Shown here: one piece after another, positions 1 to 6,996 of the stretch
Layout: each line of letters starts with the position of its first letter
How positions within the stretch are numbered: the stretch's first letter is position 1
Translations under genes and position numbers: made by a program
The notes under the pieces: generated by a model
What the model was told of the DNA's origin: nothing
Database searches by the model: none
Seen by the model: only the letters and a program-made list of their open reading frames with translations
Source: Clostridiales bacterium
GTDB taxonomy: Bacteria; Bacillota; Clostridia; Lachnospirales; WRAX01
NCBI GenBank assembly: GCA_031271375.1
Contig: JAISVU010000041.1
Span: 1 to 8,476 of the forward strand
Direction: 5' to 3'
Length of the DNA stretch: 8,476 nucleotides

Positions 1-2471
1 ACCTGCTCGCGCTTCATCGGCGTCGCGGCCATGCGCATATTGCAGAGAATCTTTACGGTTTCCTTCTTTATGTTATCCGACAGCTCGTTAAACATATCGT
101 AGCTGAGGAATTTATATTCTGTCAGCGGGTCGCGCTGGGCGAAGGCCCGGAGTGAAATGCCCTGGCGCATCTGAGCCATGTCGTCCAGGTGATCCATCCA
201 CTTCTTGTCCACCACCTGAAGCATTACGATACGCTCCAGCTCGCGGAACTTTTCGTAAGCGTTCTCGGTATCGGGGGCCAGTCTCTGGAACTCCTTCTCG
301 CGTTTTTCATAGCGGTCTTTGGCCATCTGGTAATACTGCCCGCTTAGGCTTTCCTGGGTGAGCTTGCTCTGCTCTTCCTGCGACATAGCCAGGTATGGCA
401 GTGACAATATCGGGCATAGGAACTCGTTAAGGCCCTTCATATCCCAGTCCTCTGGGTACTGCGCGTCGCCCGCGAAGCGTTTTACAGCGTCTTCTATGAC
501 CGTCTTCATCATCACCATTATGGTATCCCGCAGATCCTCGCCCAGCAGAACGCGCTTGCGCTCGCCGTAGATGACCTCGCGCTGTTCGTTCATCACGCGG
601 TCATAATCCAGCAGATGCTTACGTGTGGAGAAGTTATTGCCCTCCACCTTCTTCTGGGCGTTCTCTATCGCGTTTGAGAGCATTTTATGCTCAATGGGGT
701 CGTCTTCCTTGAGCCCCAGGGCCCCCAGCACTCCTTTGATGCGTTCAGAACCGAATAACCTCATCAGTTCATCGTCCAGCGCCACGTAAAACCGCGACAT
801 CCCCGGGTCTCCCTGGCGGCCGGAGCGGCCGCGGAGCTGGTTGTCTATACGGCGGGACTCATGCCGCTCCGTACCCACGATCTTGAGGCCTCCCAGCTCA
901 GGGACGCCCGGGCCTAGCTTGATATCCGTGCCGCGCCCTGCCATGTTCGTGGCTATCGTAACGGCTCCGGGCTGGCCCGCAAGGGCCACGATCTCCGCTT
1001 CCTTCTCGTGGTACTTCGCGTTAAGCACTTGATGGGGGATATTGCGCTTTTTAAGATATTTACTGAGTTCCTCAGACTTCTCTATCGTGATTGTGCCGAT
1101 AAGCACGGGCTGCTTACGGGCATAACAGTCGGCGACGTCCTCGACGACGGCCCGGTACTTGGCCGCCTCGGTTTTATAGACTATATCGGGCATGTCCTTG
1201 CGGATAACCGGCTTGTTAGTGGGAACCACCACAACGTCCATCCCGTAGATCTCCCGGAACTCGGCCTCTTCCGTGACGGCCGTACCGGTCATCCCGGCCT
1301 TTTTCGCGTATTTGTTAAAGAAGTTCTGGAAGGTTATCGTAGCAAGGGTTCTGGACTCTCGGTTCACGGTTACGTTTTCTTTGGCCTCAATAGCCTGATG
1401 CAGGCCGTCGGAATAACGCCGCCCCGGCATCAGGCGGCCCGTGAACTCGTCCACGATGACGATTTCATGCTTCTCGTCCACGACGTAGTTCTGGTCAAGG
1501 AACATATTATAGTTTGCCTTCAGCGCGTTGTTTATATGGTGCTGTATCTCCAGGTTCTCGGGGTCAGACAGGTTCTCGATGGCAAAGAAACGCTCGGCCC
1601 TGGCGACGCCTTCCTGGGTCAGGGCCGTGGTTTTTTGCTTCTCGTCAACCACATAGTCTCCCTCTTCCTTGATCTCCGCCCGGAGCAGGGGGTTCATCGC
1701 CTCTTCCTCGTTGATTACCCGGCCCTTTTTCAGCCCCTTGACAAAGCCGTCGGCCACTTTATAAAGCTGGGTGGACTTGGTGCCGGAGCCGGATATAATC
1801 AGCGGCGTCCGTGCTTCGTCAATCAAAATCGAGTCGGCCTCGTCTATGATCGCGTAGTTCAGCTCCCGCTGAACCTGGTCTTCTTTATAAACCACCAGGT
1901 TGTCGCGCAGGTAATCGAAGCCCAGCTCGTTATTTGTGCAGTATGTTATGTCGCAGTTATAGGCGGCGCGGCGTTCCTCGGGGTTCAAATCGTGGAAGAT
2001 TACGCCCACCTGCATATCCAGCATTGCGTAGATATGGCCCATCCACTCGCCCTGGTATTTTGCCAGATATTCGTTGACCGTGACTATATGCACGCCCTTC
2101 CCCATTAAAGCGTGAAGATACGCCGGGCATACGCAGGTAAGGGTCTTTCCTTCACCCGTGTGCATTTCGGCTACGCGGCCTTGAAACAGCACCACCCCGC
2201 CGATTAACTGAACACGGAAGATACGCTGGCCTATAGCCCTTACCCCCGCCTCCCGAACCACGGCATAGGCCTCGGGTAAAAGGTCGTCCAGCGTCTCGCC
2301 CTCTGCAATGCGGCGCTTAAACTGCGCCGTCTTGGCTTTTAGCTCCGCGTCGCTCAGGCGCTTCATTTCCGGCTCAAGGGCCTCTATCTTGTCAACTATC
2401 GGGATTATCCGTTTTATTTCCTTGTCGCTGTATGTGCCGAATATTTTTTCAATGATGCCCGTTATGCCCAT
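1..2471 (-). CDS. secA: Preprotein translocase ATPase SecA (3' end beyond window)
   Basis: SecA is the cytoplasmic motor ATPase that pushes unfolded preproteins through the SecYEG membrane channel. About 823 codons are readable without a stop, beginning [12 protein letters not shown]. The ATG at 2471 follows GGAGG with a six-base spacer. In order one sees the Walker A motif MHTGEGKT (residues 103-110; a Lys is more usual at the His), the DEAD box with [15 protein letters not shown] (210-213), the preprotein cross-linking domain (roughly 230-370), the second helicase domain with [10 protein letters not shown] (511-520) and [17 protein letters not shown] (541-557), and the helical scaffold with [14 protein letters not shown] (about residue 750). 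The family is usually 840-900 residues, so only the C-terminal linker and a possible Cys-rich zinc tail are missing. In many Firmicutes prfB follows secA, which would place it left of the window. Identification is certain. A terminator separates it from the upstream regulator gene, so it probably has its own promoter in the AT-rich stretch near 2501-2517, but I could not pick convincing -35/-10 boxes. Confidence 0.98.
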   Translation of the reverse strand, partial: MGITGIIEKIFGTYSDKEIKRIIPIVDKIEALEPEMKRLSDAELKAKTAQFKRRIAEGETLDDLLPEAYAVVREAGVRAIGQRIFRVQLIGGVVLFQGRVAEMHTGEGKTLTCVCPAYLHALMGKGVHIVTVNEYLAKYQGEWMGHIYAMLDMQVGVIFHDLNPEERRAAYNCDITYCTNNELGFDYLRDNLVVYKEDQVQRELNYAIIDEADSILIDEARTPLIISGSGTKSTQLYKVADGFVKGLKKGRVINEEEAMNPLLRAEIKEEGDYVVDEKQKTTALTQEGVARAERFFAIENLSDPENLEIQHHINNALKANYNMFLDQNYVVDEKHEIVIVDEFTGRLMPGRRYSDGLHQAIEAKENVTVNRESRTLATITFQNFFNKYAKKAGMTGTAVTEEAEFREIYGMDVVVVPTNKPVIRKDMPDIVYKTEAAKYRAVVEDVADCYARKQPVLIGTITIEKSEELSKYLKKRNIPHQVLNAKYHEKEAEIVALAGQPGAVTIATNMAGRGTDIKLGPGVPELGGLKIVGTERHESRRIDNQLRGRSGRQGDPGMSRFYVALDDELMRLFGSERIKGVLGALGLKEDDPIEHKMLSNAIENAQKKVEGNNFSTRKHLLDYDRVMNEQREVIYGERKRVLLGEDLRDTIMVMMKTVIEDAVKRFAGDAQYPEDWDMKGLNEFLCPILSLPYLAMSQEEQSKLTQESLSGQYYQMAKDRYEKREKEFQRLAPDTENAYEKFRELERIVMLQVVDKKWMDHLDDMAQMRQGISLRAFAQRDPLTEYKFLSYDMFNELSDNIKKETVKILCNMRMAATPMKREQ

Positions 2472-2517
2472 GTATGTCCTCCGCTGTAAGTCGTATCGAA
2501 CAGTATATATATTAACA

Positions 2518-2545
2518 GATAAAAGGGGGTGTATGCAAGCCCCCT
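2518..2545 (-). terminator. Intrinsic terminator at the stop codon of the ribbon-helix-helix gene
   Basis: On the minus strand AGGGGG and CCCCCT pair around a ten-base loop (stem 2524-2529 with 2540-2545), followed directly by TTTTAT. The first stem arm overlaps the TAG stop (2544-2546) of the regulator gene. The stem is short but all G-C inside and carries a T run, so it is a plausible Rho-independent terminator insulating secA from upstream transcription. Confidence 0.65.
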
Positions 2546-2948
2546 AGTTCATCGTTTTTATTATGTCCTTTATTTCGTCAGAGGCTACGAGCTTGCCTTT
2601 GAGGCTGAATCTCTCCACCACATTCGCGAAAAGCGCAGGTCCGACGTCGGCGTCGACGATAAGCATACCGATTACACTGATGTTCAGTTTCTCATTATCG
2701 GCCGCCATTTGTTCCAGGCTCTTACGCGTCAGCGTGGTGATTCCGATAGTGAATCGCCATTTCTTTCCGCTTGGGAATGGAGCCAGCTGGTTTTCAATTA
2801 TGCTTCTGTAACCGTCCAGCTGCTTTCTGATAGCCTGACGCATAAAATCAGACCTGTTAGAGTATAACCCTTGCTCCACTAAGACATCAATCTGCGCCAG
2901 TTCCACCACGCCAAGATTAATCGTAATCTTTTCTGTGTCGTTCGTCAT
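2544..2948 (-). CDS. Ribbon-helix-helix (CopG-like) regulator with extra C-terminal domain
   Basis: This is a 134-residue protein whose first 45 residues fit a ribbon-helix-helix DNA-binding domain: a strand EKITINLG (6-13), helix VELAQIDVLVEQG (15-27), then SNRSDFMRQAIRKQL (30-44), the usual turn and second helix. Such proteins bind DNA as dimers through the paired strands. The remaining roughly 80 residues, including ISVIGMLIVDADVGP (90-104), are a separate domain with no function I can name; it is much longer than plain CopG repressors. An upstream in-frame ATG at 2966 would add six residues, but AGGAGG at 2956-2961 lies seven bases before the ATG at 2948 and within that extension, so 2948 is chosen. 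The gene has its own near-consensus promoter and a terminator, making it a single-gene unit between metH and secA. Regulation of itself or of neighbours is inference only. Confidence 0.88.
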   Translation of the reverse strand: MTNDTEKITINLGVVELAQIDVLVEQGLYSNRSDFMRQAIRKQLDGYRSIIENQLAPFPSGKKWRFTIGITTLTRKSLEQMAADNEKLNISVIGMLIVDADVGPALFANVVERFSLKGKLVASDEIKDIIKTMN

Positions 2949-2955
2949 TTTACTT

Positions 2956-2961
2956 CCTCCT
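2956..2961 (-). promoter_or_regulatory. Ribosome-binding site that fixes the regulator start
   Basis: AGGAGG on the minus strand is followed by seven bases and the ATG at 2948. It shows that translation starts there and not at the in-frame ATG at 2966, which lies upstream of it. Confidence 0.8.
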
Positions 2962-2963
2962 AT

Positions 2964-2986
2964 CATCCATATAGATGGTACATGGA
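2964..2986. promoter_or_regulatory. Small inverted repeats, possible operator of the regulator gene
   Basis: TCCAT (2966-2970) and ATGGA (2982-2986) form an inverted pair, and CCAT-ATAG-ATGG (2967-2978) and CATC/GATG (2964-2977) form overlapping ones. They lie just downstream of the -10 box, near the expected transcription start, and before the ribosome-binding site. That is a natural place for an autoregulatory ribbon-helix-helix site, but arms this short also occur by chance in such sequence. Confidence 0.3.
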
Positions 2987-2989
2987 AGT

Positions 2990-3018
2990 ATTTTAGCGTA
3001 TGGGACGTTAATTGTCAA
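2990..3018 (-). promoter_or_regulatory. Sigma-A type promoter for the ribbon-helix-helix gene
   Basis: On the minus strand TTGACA (3013-3018) is followed by 17 bases and TAAAAT (2990-2995), a perfect -35 and a one-mismatch -10 at the optimal spacing. The -35 box lies within the last codons of metH, immediately before its TAA stop. The expected transcription start falls near 2983, about 35 bases before the regulator ATG. Confidence 0.8.
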
Positions 3019-5383
3019 CTATTTTTTCGTCCTTAAAGAACTCCTCCGCAATCCGTACCCCTTCCATCGCGTCCTTAGCGTAGTAATCCGCGCCGACGGA
3101 CTTCGCGTATTCCGGGGTCAGCACGGCCCCGCCCACGATAAAGGCGCAGTCCAGGCCGTTTTCCTTTACCTGGGTTATAGTGGAGGCCATTGATTTAACC
3201 GTAGTGGTCATCAACGCGCTTAACCCTGCCAGATGGATTTCCTGCTCGCGTATCGCCGCGATTATCGCTTCCGGCGGCACGTCCTTGCCCAGGTCGATTA
3301 TTTCAAACCCGTAGTTTTCCAAAAGGAGCTTCACTATATTCTTTCCAATATCGTGGATGTCGCCTTGAACCGTTGCCAGCAGAATTTTCCCGCGGAAAGA
3401 GGACGCCTGTTTTGCCCGGCTTTTGATAACGGCAAAGCTGTTCTGCGCCGCCTGGGCGGACATCAGCAGCTGGGGCAGGAAGATCGTCCCCTTCTCGTAT
3501 AACAGCCCCACCGCGTTTAAAGCCGGTATAATCTCATTGTTAATGATCTCTAGGGAATCATGCGCATTTAGTAGCGCTTCCGTCGCGGCGGCGGCTTCGT
3601 CTTTCCTGCCCTGGGTTATTATACTGTTCAGCGTCGCCGTCTCAGCTTCAACGGGCTTTATCGTCTGGTTTGTATTTTTTGGCGCGTATTTTGCTGTGAA
3701 TCGCGCTCCGTCCCGATCCCGGCAGTCCAGAACATCGTAAGCGTCCAGGAACTCCCTCAGGCGCGGCGACAGCGGGTTTATTATCGCCGCCGAAAGCCCA
3801 GCGCCTATCGCGGTTCCAAGAAAGGCTTCGGTAATGATATCCCGCTCGGGCATTCCAAAGGATATATTACTGACGCCTAGAACCGTGTTACATCCCAGCT
3901 CAGGGTTTACGCGCCTTATGGCCTTAACCGTCTCCATCGCCTGGTCTTGCTGCGCCGACGCAGTGAGCGTCAGGCAGTCAATCAACAGATTTTCCCTGGG
4001 TATGCCGTATGACAGGGCCGCATCTTTTATCCGCGCCGCGATTTCCAGCCTTTTATCCGCCGTCTCCGGGATTCCGTCCTCGTCCAGGGTAAGGCACACC
4101 AGCATAGCGCCGTATTTCGCCGCTATCGGCAGAATTGCGTCAATAACCGCCTTTTTCCCATTGACGGAGTTAATGACAGGCACGCCGTTATATACCCTCG
4201 CGGCGGCTTCCAGGGCTTCCGGGCTCGTGCTGTCCAGCATCAGCGGCGTATCCGCGGTCTGCTGGATCAGCTTTGTAATTTTGGGCAGCACGACGGCTTC
4301 ATCCACCTCAGGCAGGCCTACGTTCACGTCAAGAACCTGCGCCCCGGCATTAATCTGATTAAGGGCTTCCCCGGTGATATATACCGAATCCATTTCGACA
4401 ATAGCCTTTTTAAGCCTTTTCTTCCCCGTTGGGTTGAGCCTCTCGCCGATCTCAACAAAGCTCCGGCCAAAGGCGACGGCCCTGCTACCGGAAGCGCATA
4501 TCCCAACACTCTTGATTACCGGTGTTCCCGGCTTCACACGCTCCGCCATAGTCCGCAGGCGTCTGATATACTCCGGCGACGTGCCGCAGCATCCGCCGAT
4601 TATCCTGGCTCCGGCCCGTACCAAATCAACCGTAAGCTCCGCGAACTCCTCCGGCCCCATGTCATATGACGTTATCCCGTCCCGTATGGACGGCATTCCG
4701 GCGTTGGGCTGTACAATAACGGGCACACTGGCGTATTCAAGCATGGTTTTGACAATAGGCGCGAGGGAACCCGGCCCGGTGGAGCAGTTCGCTCCCAGCG
4801 CACCGGCTCCAAGCCCGCGCATAACCGCCGCGGCGGTGACGGCATCTGCTCCGGTGAGGGTTCTGCCGTTCTCTTGGAACGTCATTGAGCAGATAACGGG
4901 TAAACCGGTGTTCTCTTTGGCGGCCAGCATTGCGGCCTTCATTTCATATAAGTCCGAAACGGTCTCAATTATTATGCAGTCCGCCCCGGCAGCCGCCCCG
5001 GCCATCATCTGATCGCGGAAATGGCCGTAGGCCTCGTCAAACGTCAGCGGCCCCAGCGGTTCCATCAGGCGGCCCAGCGGCCCGATATCCAGCGCGACAA
5101 AAGCAGCCCCGGATTCCCGCGCCAACCGAACCCCGGCTGCGATAACCTCGTCGGAGGCGGCCTTGCTCCCCAGCTTAAGCGCGTGGGCTTGGAACGTGTT
5201 CGTCGTGATAACGTCCGCTCCGGCTTCCACATATTGTTTATGAATATCCAGAATTGCCTGCGGGTTCCTCAGGTTCCACAGCTCCGGCGGTTCTCCGGGG
5301 GTTATTCCTTTGGCCTGGAGCATCGTGCCCATCGCGCCGTCGAAGATCAAGGCGCGGTCTTGGGTTAAACTTTTTATGTCCAT
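3008..5383 (-). CDS. metH: Cobalamin-dependent methionine synthase, short form without reactivation domain
   Basis: MetH transfers the methyl group of 5-methyl-tetrahydrofolate through cobalamin to homocysteine, giving methionine and tetrahydrofolate in the cytoplasm. The 791 residues hold the first three MetH modules in order. The homocysteine/zinc domain (1-290) has FDGAMGTMLQ near the start and zinc ligands C200 in GANC and C265-C266 in GGCCGT. The pterin-binding domain (about 305-560) has IGERLNPTGKK, DVNVGLPEVDE and GVSNISFGMPER. The cobalamin cap and Rossmann domains (about 580-785) have GDIHDIGKN, with H677 as the cobalt ligand, then LSAL (S722) and VGG (750-752). The AdoMet-binding reactivation domain that makes E. 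coli MetH about 1,230 residues is absent, so another protein must repair oxidised cobalamin. The ATG at 5383 follows AGAGG by eight bases; that AGAGG overlaps the stop of a 34-codon frame, which suggests coupled translation. Neighbouring luxS and metF supply homocysteine and methyl-folate. Confidence 0.95.
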   Translation of the reverse strand: MDIKSLTQDRALIFDGAMGTMLQAKGITPGEPPELWNLRNPQAILDIHKQYVEAGADVITTNTFQAHALKLGSKAASDEVIAAGVRLARESGAAFVALDIGPLGRLMEPLGPLTFDEAYGHFRDQMMAGAAAGADCIIIETVSDLYEMKAAMLAAKENTGLPVICSMTFQENGRTLTGADAVTAAAVMRGLGAGALGANCSTGPGSLAPIVKTMLEYASVPVIVQPNAGMPSIRDGITSYDMGPEEFAELTVDLVRAGARIIGGCCGTSPEYIRRLRTMAERVKPGTPVIKSVGICASGSRAVAFGRSFVEIGERLNPTGKKRLKKAIVEMDSVYITGEALNQINAGAQVLDVNVGLPEVDEAVVLPKITKLIQQTADTPLMLDSTSPEALEAAARVYNGVPVINSVNGKKAVIDAILPIAAKYGAMLVCLTLDEDGIPETADKRLEIAARIKDAALSYGIPRENLLIDCLTLTASAQQDQAMETVKAIRRVNPELGCNTVLGVSNISFGMPERDIITEAFLGTAIGAGLSAAIINPLSPRLREFLDAYDVLDCRDRDGARFTAKYAPKNTNQTIKPVEAETATLNSIITQGRKDEAAAATEALLNAHDSLEIINNEIIPALNAVGLLYEKGTIFLPQLLMSAQAAQNSFAVIKSRAKQASSFRGKILLATVQGDIHDIGKNIVKLLLENYGFEIIDLGKDVPPEAIIAAIREQEIHLAGLSALMTTTVKSMASTITQVKENGLDCAFIVGGAVLTPEYAKSVGADYYAKDAMEGVRIAEEFFKDEKIVDN

Positions 5384-5395
5384 ATAGAAGACCTC

Positions 5396-5500
5396 TCAGA
5401 ATGTCAGCATTGCCTTTTCCGATTTCATGCAATCGCGAATATGGGGAAGGAAAGGGGCCAGTTCCATATCGCCCGCGCAGATAATGGTGGTCATAGACAT
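5396..5500 (-). pseudogene. N-terminal stub of an MTA/SAH nucleosidase (34 codons)
   Basis: A 34-codon frame fills the gap between the toxin gene and metH. It starts with ATG at 5500 (another in-frame ATG at 5494) and ends with TGA at 5396-5398. The peptide includes TIICAGDMELAPFLPHI and EKAMLTF. From memory of the family this resembles the beginning of 5'-methylthioadenosine/S-adenosylhomocysteine nucleosidase: it lines up with the E. coli start GIIGAMEEEV so that E13 here falls on catalytic Glu12 there. A complete enzyme has about 230 residues, and only 12 bases separate the stop from the metH start, so the rest is deleted rather than frameshifted. The neighbourhood supports the reading, since the nucleosidase makes the substrate of LuxS and feeds homocysteine to MetH. 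The stub would be inactive. Alternatives are a genuine small protein or a translated metH leader; the upstream ribosome site (GCGGGTG) is weak. Confidence 0.5.
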
Positions 5501-5510
5501 ATACACCCGC

Positions 5511-5804
5511 TTACTCTAATAAATCTGTGTGCGTACCAGTACCGTGAAGTGATAGAATCAATTTGCCCTTATAAATGCAATAAAAAAGCAACCAATCATC
5601 TTGTAAATGGCATTCACGCAGATGTTTTAACCGTCCCCGCAATGGATGATCCCGATATTTTGGAGGCATAGGTTTGCCACTTGCAAGTATACGTATTGCT
5701 TCTTGAAGAAGCGACATGTCTAGCCCTCGTTTTTGGGCGATTTTTTTTGTTTTCTTAAACAGTGACGATTCAACGATTCTGTATATTGGGGGCTCACTCA
5801 TCAT
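5511..5804 (-). CDS. yafQ: YafQ-type RelE-superfamily mRNA interferase toxin
   Basis: This 97-residue protein is the toxin of a type II toxin-antitoxin pair; YafQ toxins cut mRNA in the ribosome A site and slow growth when the antitoxin is degraded. Family features are LFKKTKKIAQKRGLDMSLL (15-33), KYRDHPLRG (49-57), RECHLQDDWLLFY (63-75) and GTGTHTDLLE at the end. The residues matching the E. coli YafQ active site are all present: H53, H66, D70, W71 and H92. It should therefore be active. The frame is open further upstream to 5903, but that extension lies over the antitoxin gene and does not resemble the family. Two adjacent ATG codons, at 5804 and 5801, are the likely starts, overlapping the antitoxin stop by 11 or 8 bases. 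No clear ribosome site precedes them, so translation is probably coupled to the antitoxin. The sequence here is visibly richer in A and T than metF and metH, consistent with later acquisition. Confidence 0.92.
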   Translation of the reverse strand: MMSEPPIYRIVESSLFKKTKKIAQKRGLDMSLLQEAIRILASGKPMPPKYRDHPLRGRLKHLRECHLQDDWLLFYCIYKGKLILSLHGTGTHTDLLE

Positions 5805-6078
5805 CCCAGGATGCGAATAATTCGTCGGGCGTTTCGTAAACTTTAGCAGTCCCGTTATCAATAGCCTGCCTTGTTTCCGTAACATCTCGGAGAACCGTAT
5901 CAACGTAAACAGGCTCTGATATAACCTCGGACAGCGGCAGCCTGCCTTGTATTACAGACTGCGTAAGGAACAGGTTTATTGCAGAGCTAAGCGTCATGCC
6001 CATGTTCTTATAAAGCGTGTCGGCTTCGTGTTTTATCCGTTTATTTATACGGATATTATAAGTTGTATTTGCGGACAT
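5794..6078 (-). CDS. dinJ: RelB/DinJ-family antitoxin
   Basis: This 94-residue protein is the antitoxin that binds and neutralises the adjacent YafQ-type toxin and, with it, normally represses the shared promoter. The N-terminal part, NTTYNIRINKRIKHEADTLY (4-23) then GMTLSSAINLFLTQSV (27-42), fits the ribbon-helix-helix fold of RelB/DinJ proteins. The C-terminal part, ending ETPDELFASWDDE, is the acidic segment that wraps the toxin in this family. An in-frame ATG at 6114 would give a longer protein, but it lies close to the -35 box of the promoter and has no ribosome site; GAGGTG (6085-6090) sits six bases before the ATG at 6078, which is chosen. The gene overlaps the toxin start by 8-11 bases, the usual two-gene arrangement. 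The pair interrupts a cluster of methionine-cycle genes. Confidence 0.92.
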   Translation of the reverse strand: MSANTTYNIRINKRIKHEADTLYKNMGMTLSSAINLFLTQSVIQGRLPLSEVISEPVYVDTVLRDVTETRQAIDNGTAKVYETPDELFASWDDE

Positions 6079-6084
6079 AATCAT

Positions 6085-6090
6085 CACCTC
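6085..6090 (-). promoter_or_regulatory. Ribosome-binding site that fixes the antitoxin start
   Basis: GAGGTG on the minus strand lies six bases before the ATG at 6078. The upstream in-frame ATG at 6114 falls inside the promoter region, so 6078 is the real start. Confidence 0.75.
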
Positions 6091-6096
6091 ATAATT

Positions 6097-6125
6097 ATAA
6101 TACCACAAATACACCGCAATATCAA
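6097..6125 (-). promoter_or_regulatory. Promoter of the toxin-antitoxin operon
   Basis: In the 54-base gap between metF and the antitoxin, the minus strand carries TTGATA (6120-6125), 17 bases, and TATTAT (6097-6102), preceded by TGG as an extended -10 element. A TATAAT overlaps it three bases further on. A short palindrome, ATAATTAT (6091-6098), lies at the downstream edge of the -10 box and could be part of the autorepression site of the antitoxin complex, which is inference. No hairpin terminator is seen after metF, so upstream transcripts may continue through. Confidence 0.7.
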
Positions 6126-6132
6126 CACATTA

Positions 6133-6996
6133 TTATATTTTATTGTTCTCTCTAATTTTCCCACTCGCGATCTTCGCGATCTCCGGCTTGTTCATCGTAT
6201 AGATATGCACGCCTTCCGCCCCGCCCCGCGCCAAGTCCCGCGCCTGCTTCGCCGCCCGCTCAATCCCCGCCGCCCTAAGGGCCTCGGGGTCGTCCGCGTG
6301 CTTGCCCAATAGCTTGACGATTGCCGAGGGCAGCGACGCGCCGCACATGTAAATCATCTTCTCCACCTGTGTGCGGCTCAGAATGGGCATCACCCCGGCG
6401 GACACCGGCAGCATTACCCCGGCGGCGCGTATCTTCCTTATAAACTTGAAAAAGTCCTCGTTATCAAAAAAGAGCTGGGTTATAAGGAAATCCGCCCCGG
6501 CTTCCTGTTTTAGCCTCAGGTGGTAAATATCCTTGTCCAGACTGTCGCAGCCTATATGCCCTTCGGGATAACAGGCGGCTCCCACGCAGAAACCCCCGAA
6601 TTTCTTGATATCCTCAATCAACTGGCTGGCGTAGGTATAGTCCGACGCCCCGCCTAAGGCGTCCCCCCTTAGGGCCAGGATGTTCTTTATACCGGCGTCG
6701 CGAAGGTGTTCGAGGGCCTCCGTAATGGAGGCCCTGCTTGACCCGGCGCAAGTGAGATGCGCCAGAGCTGTTGCGCCGCACTCGTCTTGAATAAAGGCCG
6801 CGGTGTCCGCCGTTTTGCCGGTGGCCCCGGTTCCGCCAGCGCCGTGGGTAACGCTGATGAAATCCGGTTTTAGGCCCGCCAGCTGCCTCAGCACGTCATG
6901 AAGCCCCGGAACGTCCGCCTCCTTCTTGGGCGGGAACACCTCAAAGCTCATTACAGGAGCATTAAGCCGCTTATTATACAGGTCTTTAATCATCAT
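6133..6996 (-). CDS. metF: 5,10-methylenetetrahydrofolate reductase
   Basis: MetF is a cytoplasmic flavoenzyme that reduces 5,10-methylene-tetrahydrofolate to 5-methyl-tetrahydrofolate, the methyl donor for MetH. The 287 residues match the usual bacterial length of about 290-300 and form one TIM-barrel. Visible family motifs are MSFEVFPPK with E19 at the position of E. coli Glu28, the general acid; SVTHGAGG (48-55); HLTC (80-83); ALRGD with D112 at the position of the flavin-contacting E. coli Asp120; and ITQLFFD (172-178) with the substrate-contacting Gln. The first ATG (6996) overlaps the luxS stop as ATGA, and a second ATG follows directly at 6993; no well-placed ribosome site is seen, so translation is probably coupled to luxS. 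The gene ends 54 bases before the antitoxin gene with no visible terminator. No MetV-type partner gene lies beside it. Confidence 0.96.
   Translation of the reverse strand: MMIKDLYNKRLNAPVMSFEVFPPKKEADVPGLHDVLRQLAGLKPDFISVTHGAGGTGATGKTADTAAFIQDECGATALAHLTCAGSSRASITEALEHLRDAGIKNILALRGDALGGASDYTYASQLIEDIKKFGGFCVGAACYPEGHIGCDSLDKDIYHLRLKQEAGADFLITQLFFDNEDFFKFIRKIRAAGVMLPVSAGVMPILSRTQVEKMIYMCGASLPSAIVKLLGKHADDPEALRAAGIERAAKQARDLARGGAEGVHIYTMNKPEIAKIASGKIRENNKI

Noticed and set aside
1008..2108. A 366-codon open frame on the plus strand
   Set aside because: It lies wholly antisense to the conserved ATPase region of secA, has no family resemblance and no ribosome site. It is a shadow of the codon use of secA.
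4374..5012. A 212-codon open frame on the plus strand, with others nearby over metH
   Set aside because: All lie antisense to the intact metH frame; composition is Ser/Pro/Ala-rich without motifs, as expected for a shadow frame.
5384..5510. A SAM, cobalamin or T-box riboswitch ahead of metH
   Set aside because: The gap is only about 125 bases and is largely filled by the 34-codon frame; I see no conserved riboswitch core or terminator hairpin.
5805..5903. A 33-residue N-terminal extension of the toxin
   Set aside because: It overlaps the antitoxin coding region in another frame, is not seen in YafQ-type toxins, and the ATG pair at 5801-5804 gives the usual length.
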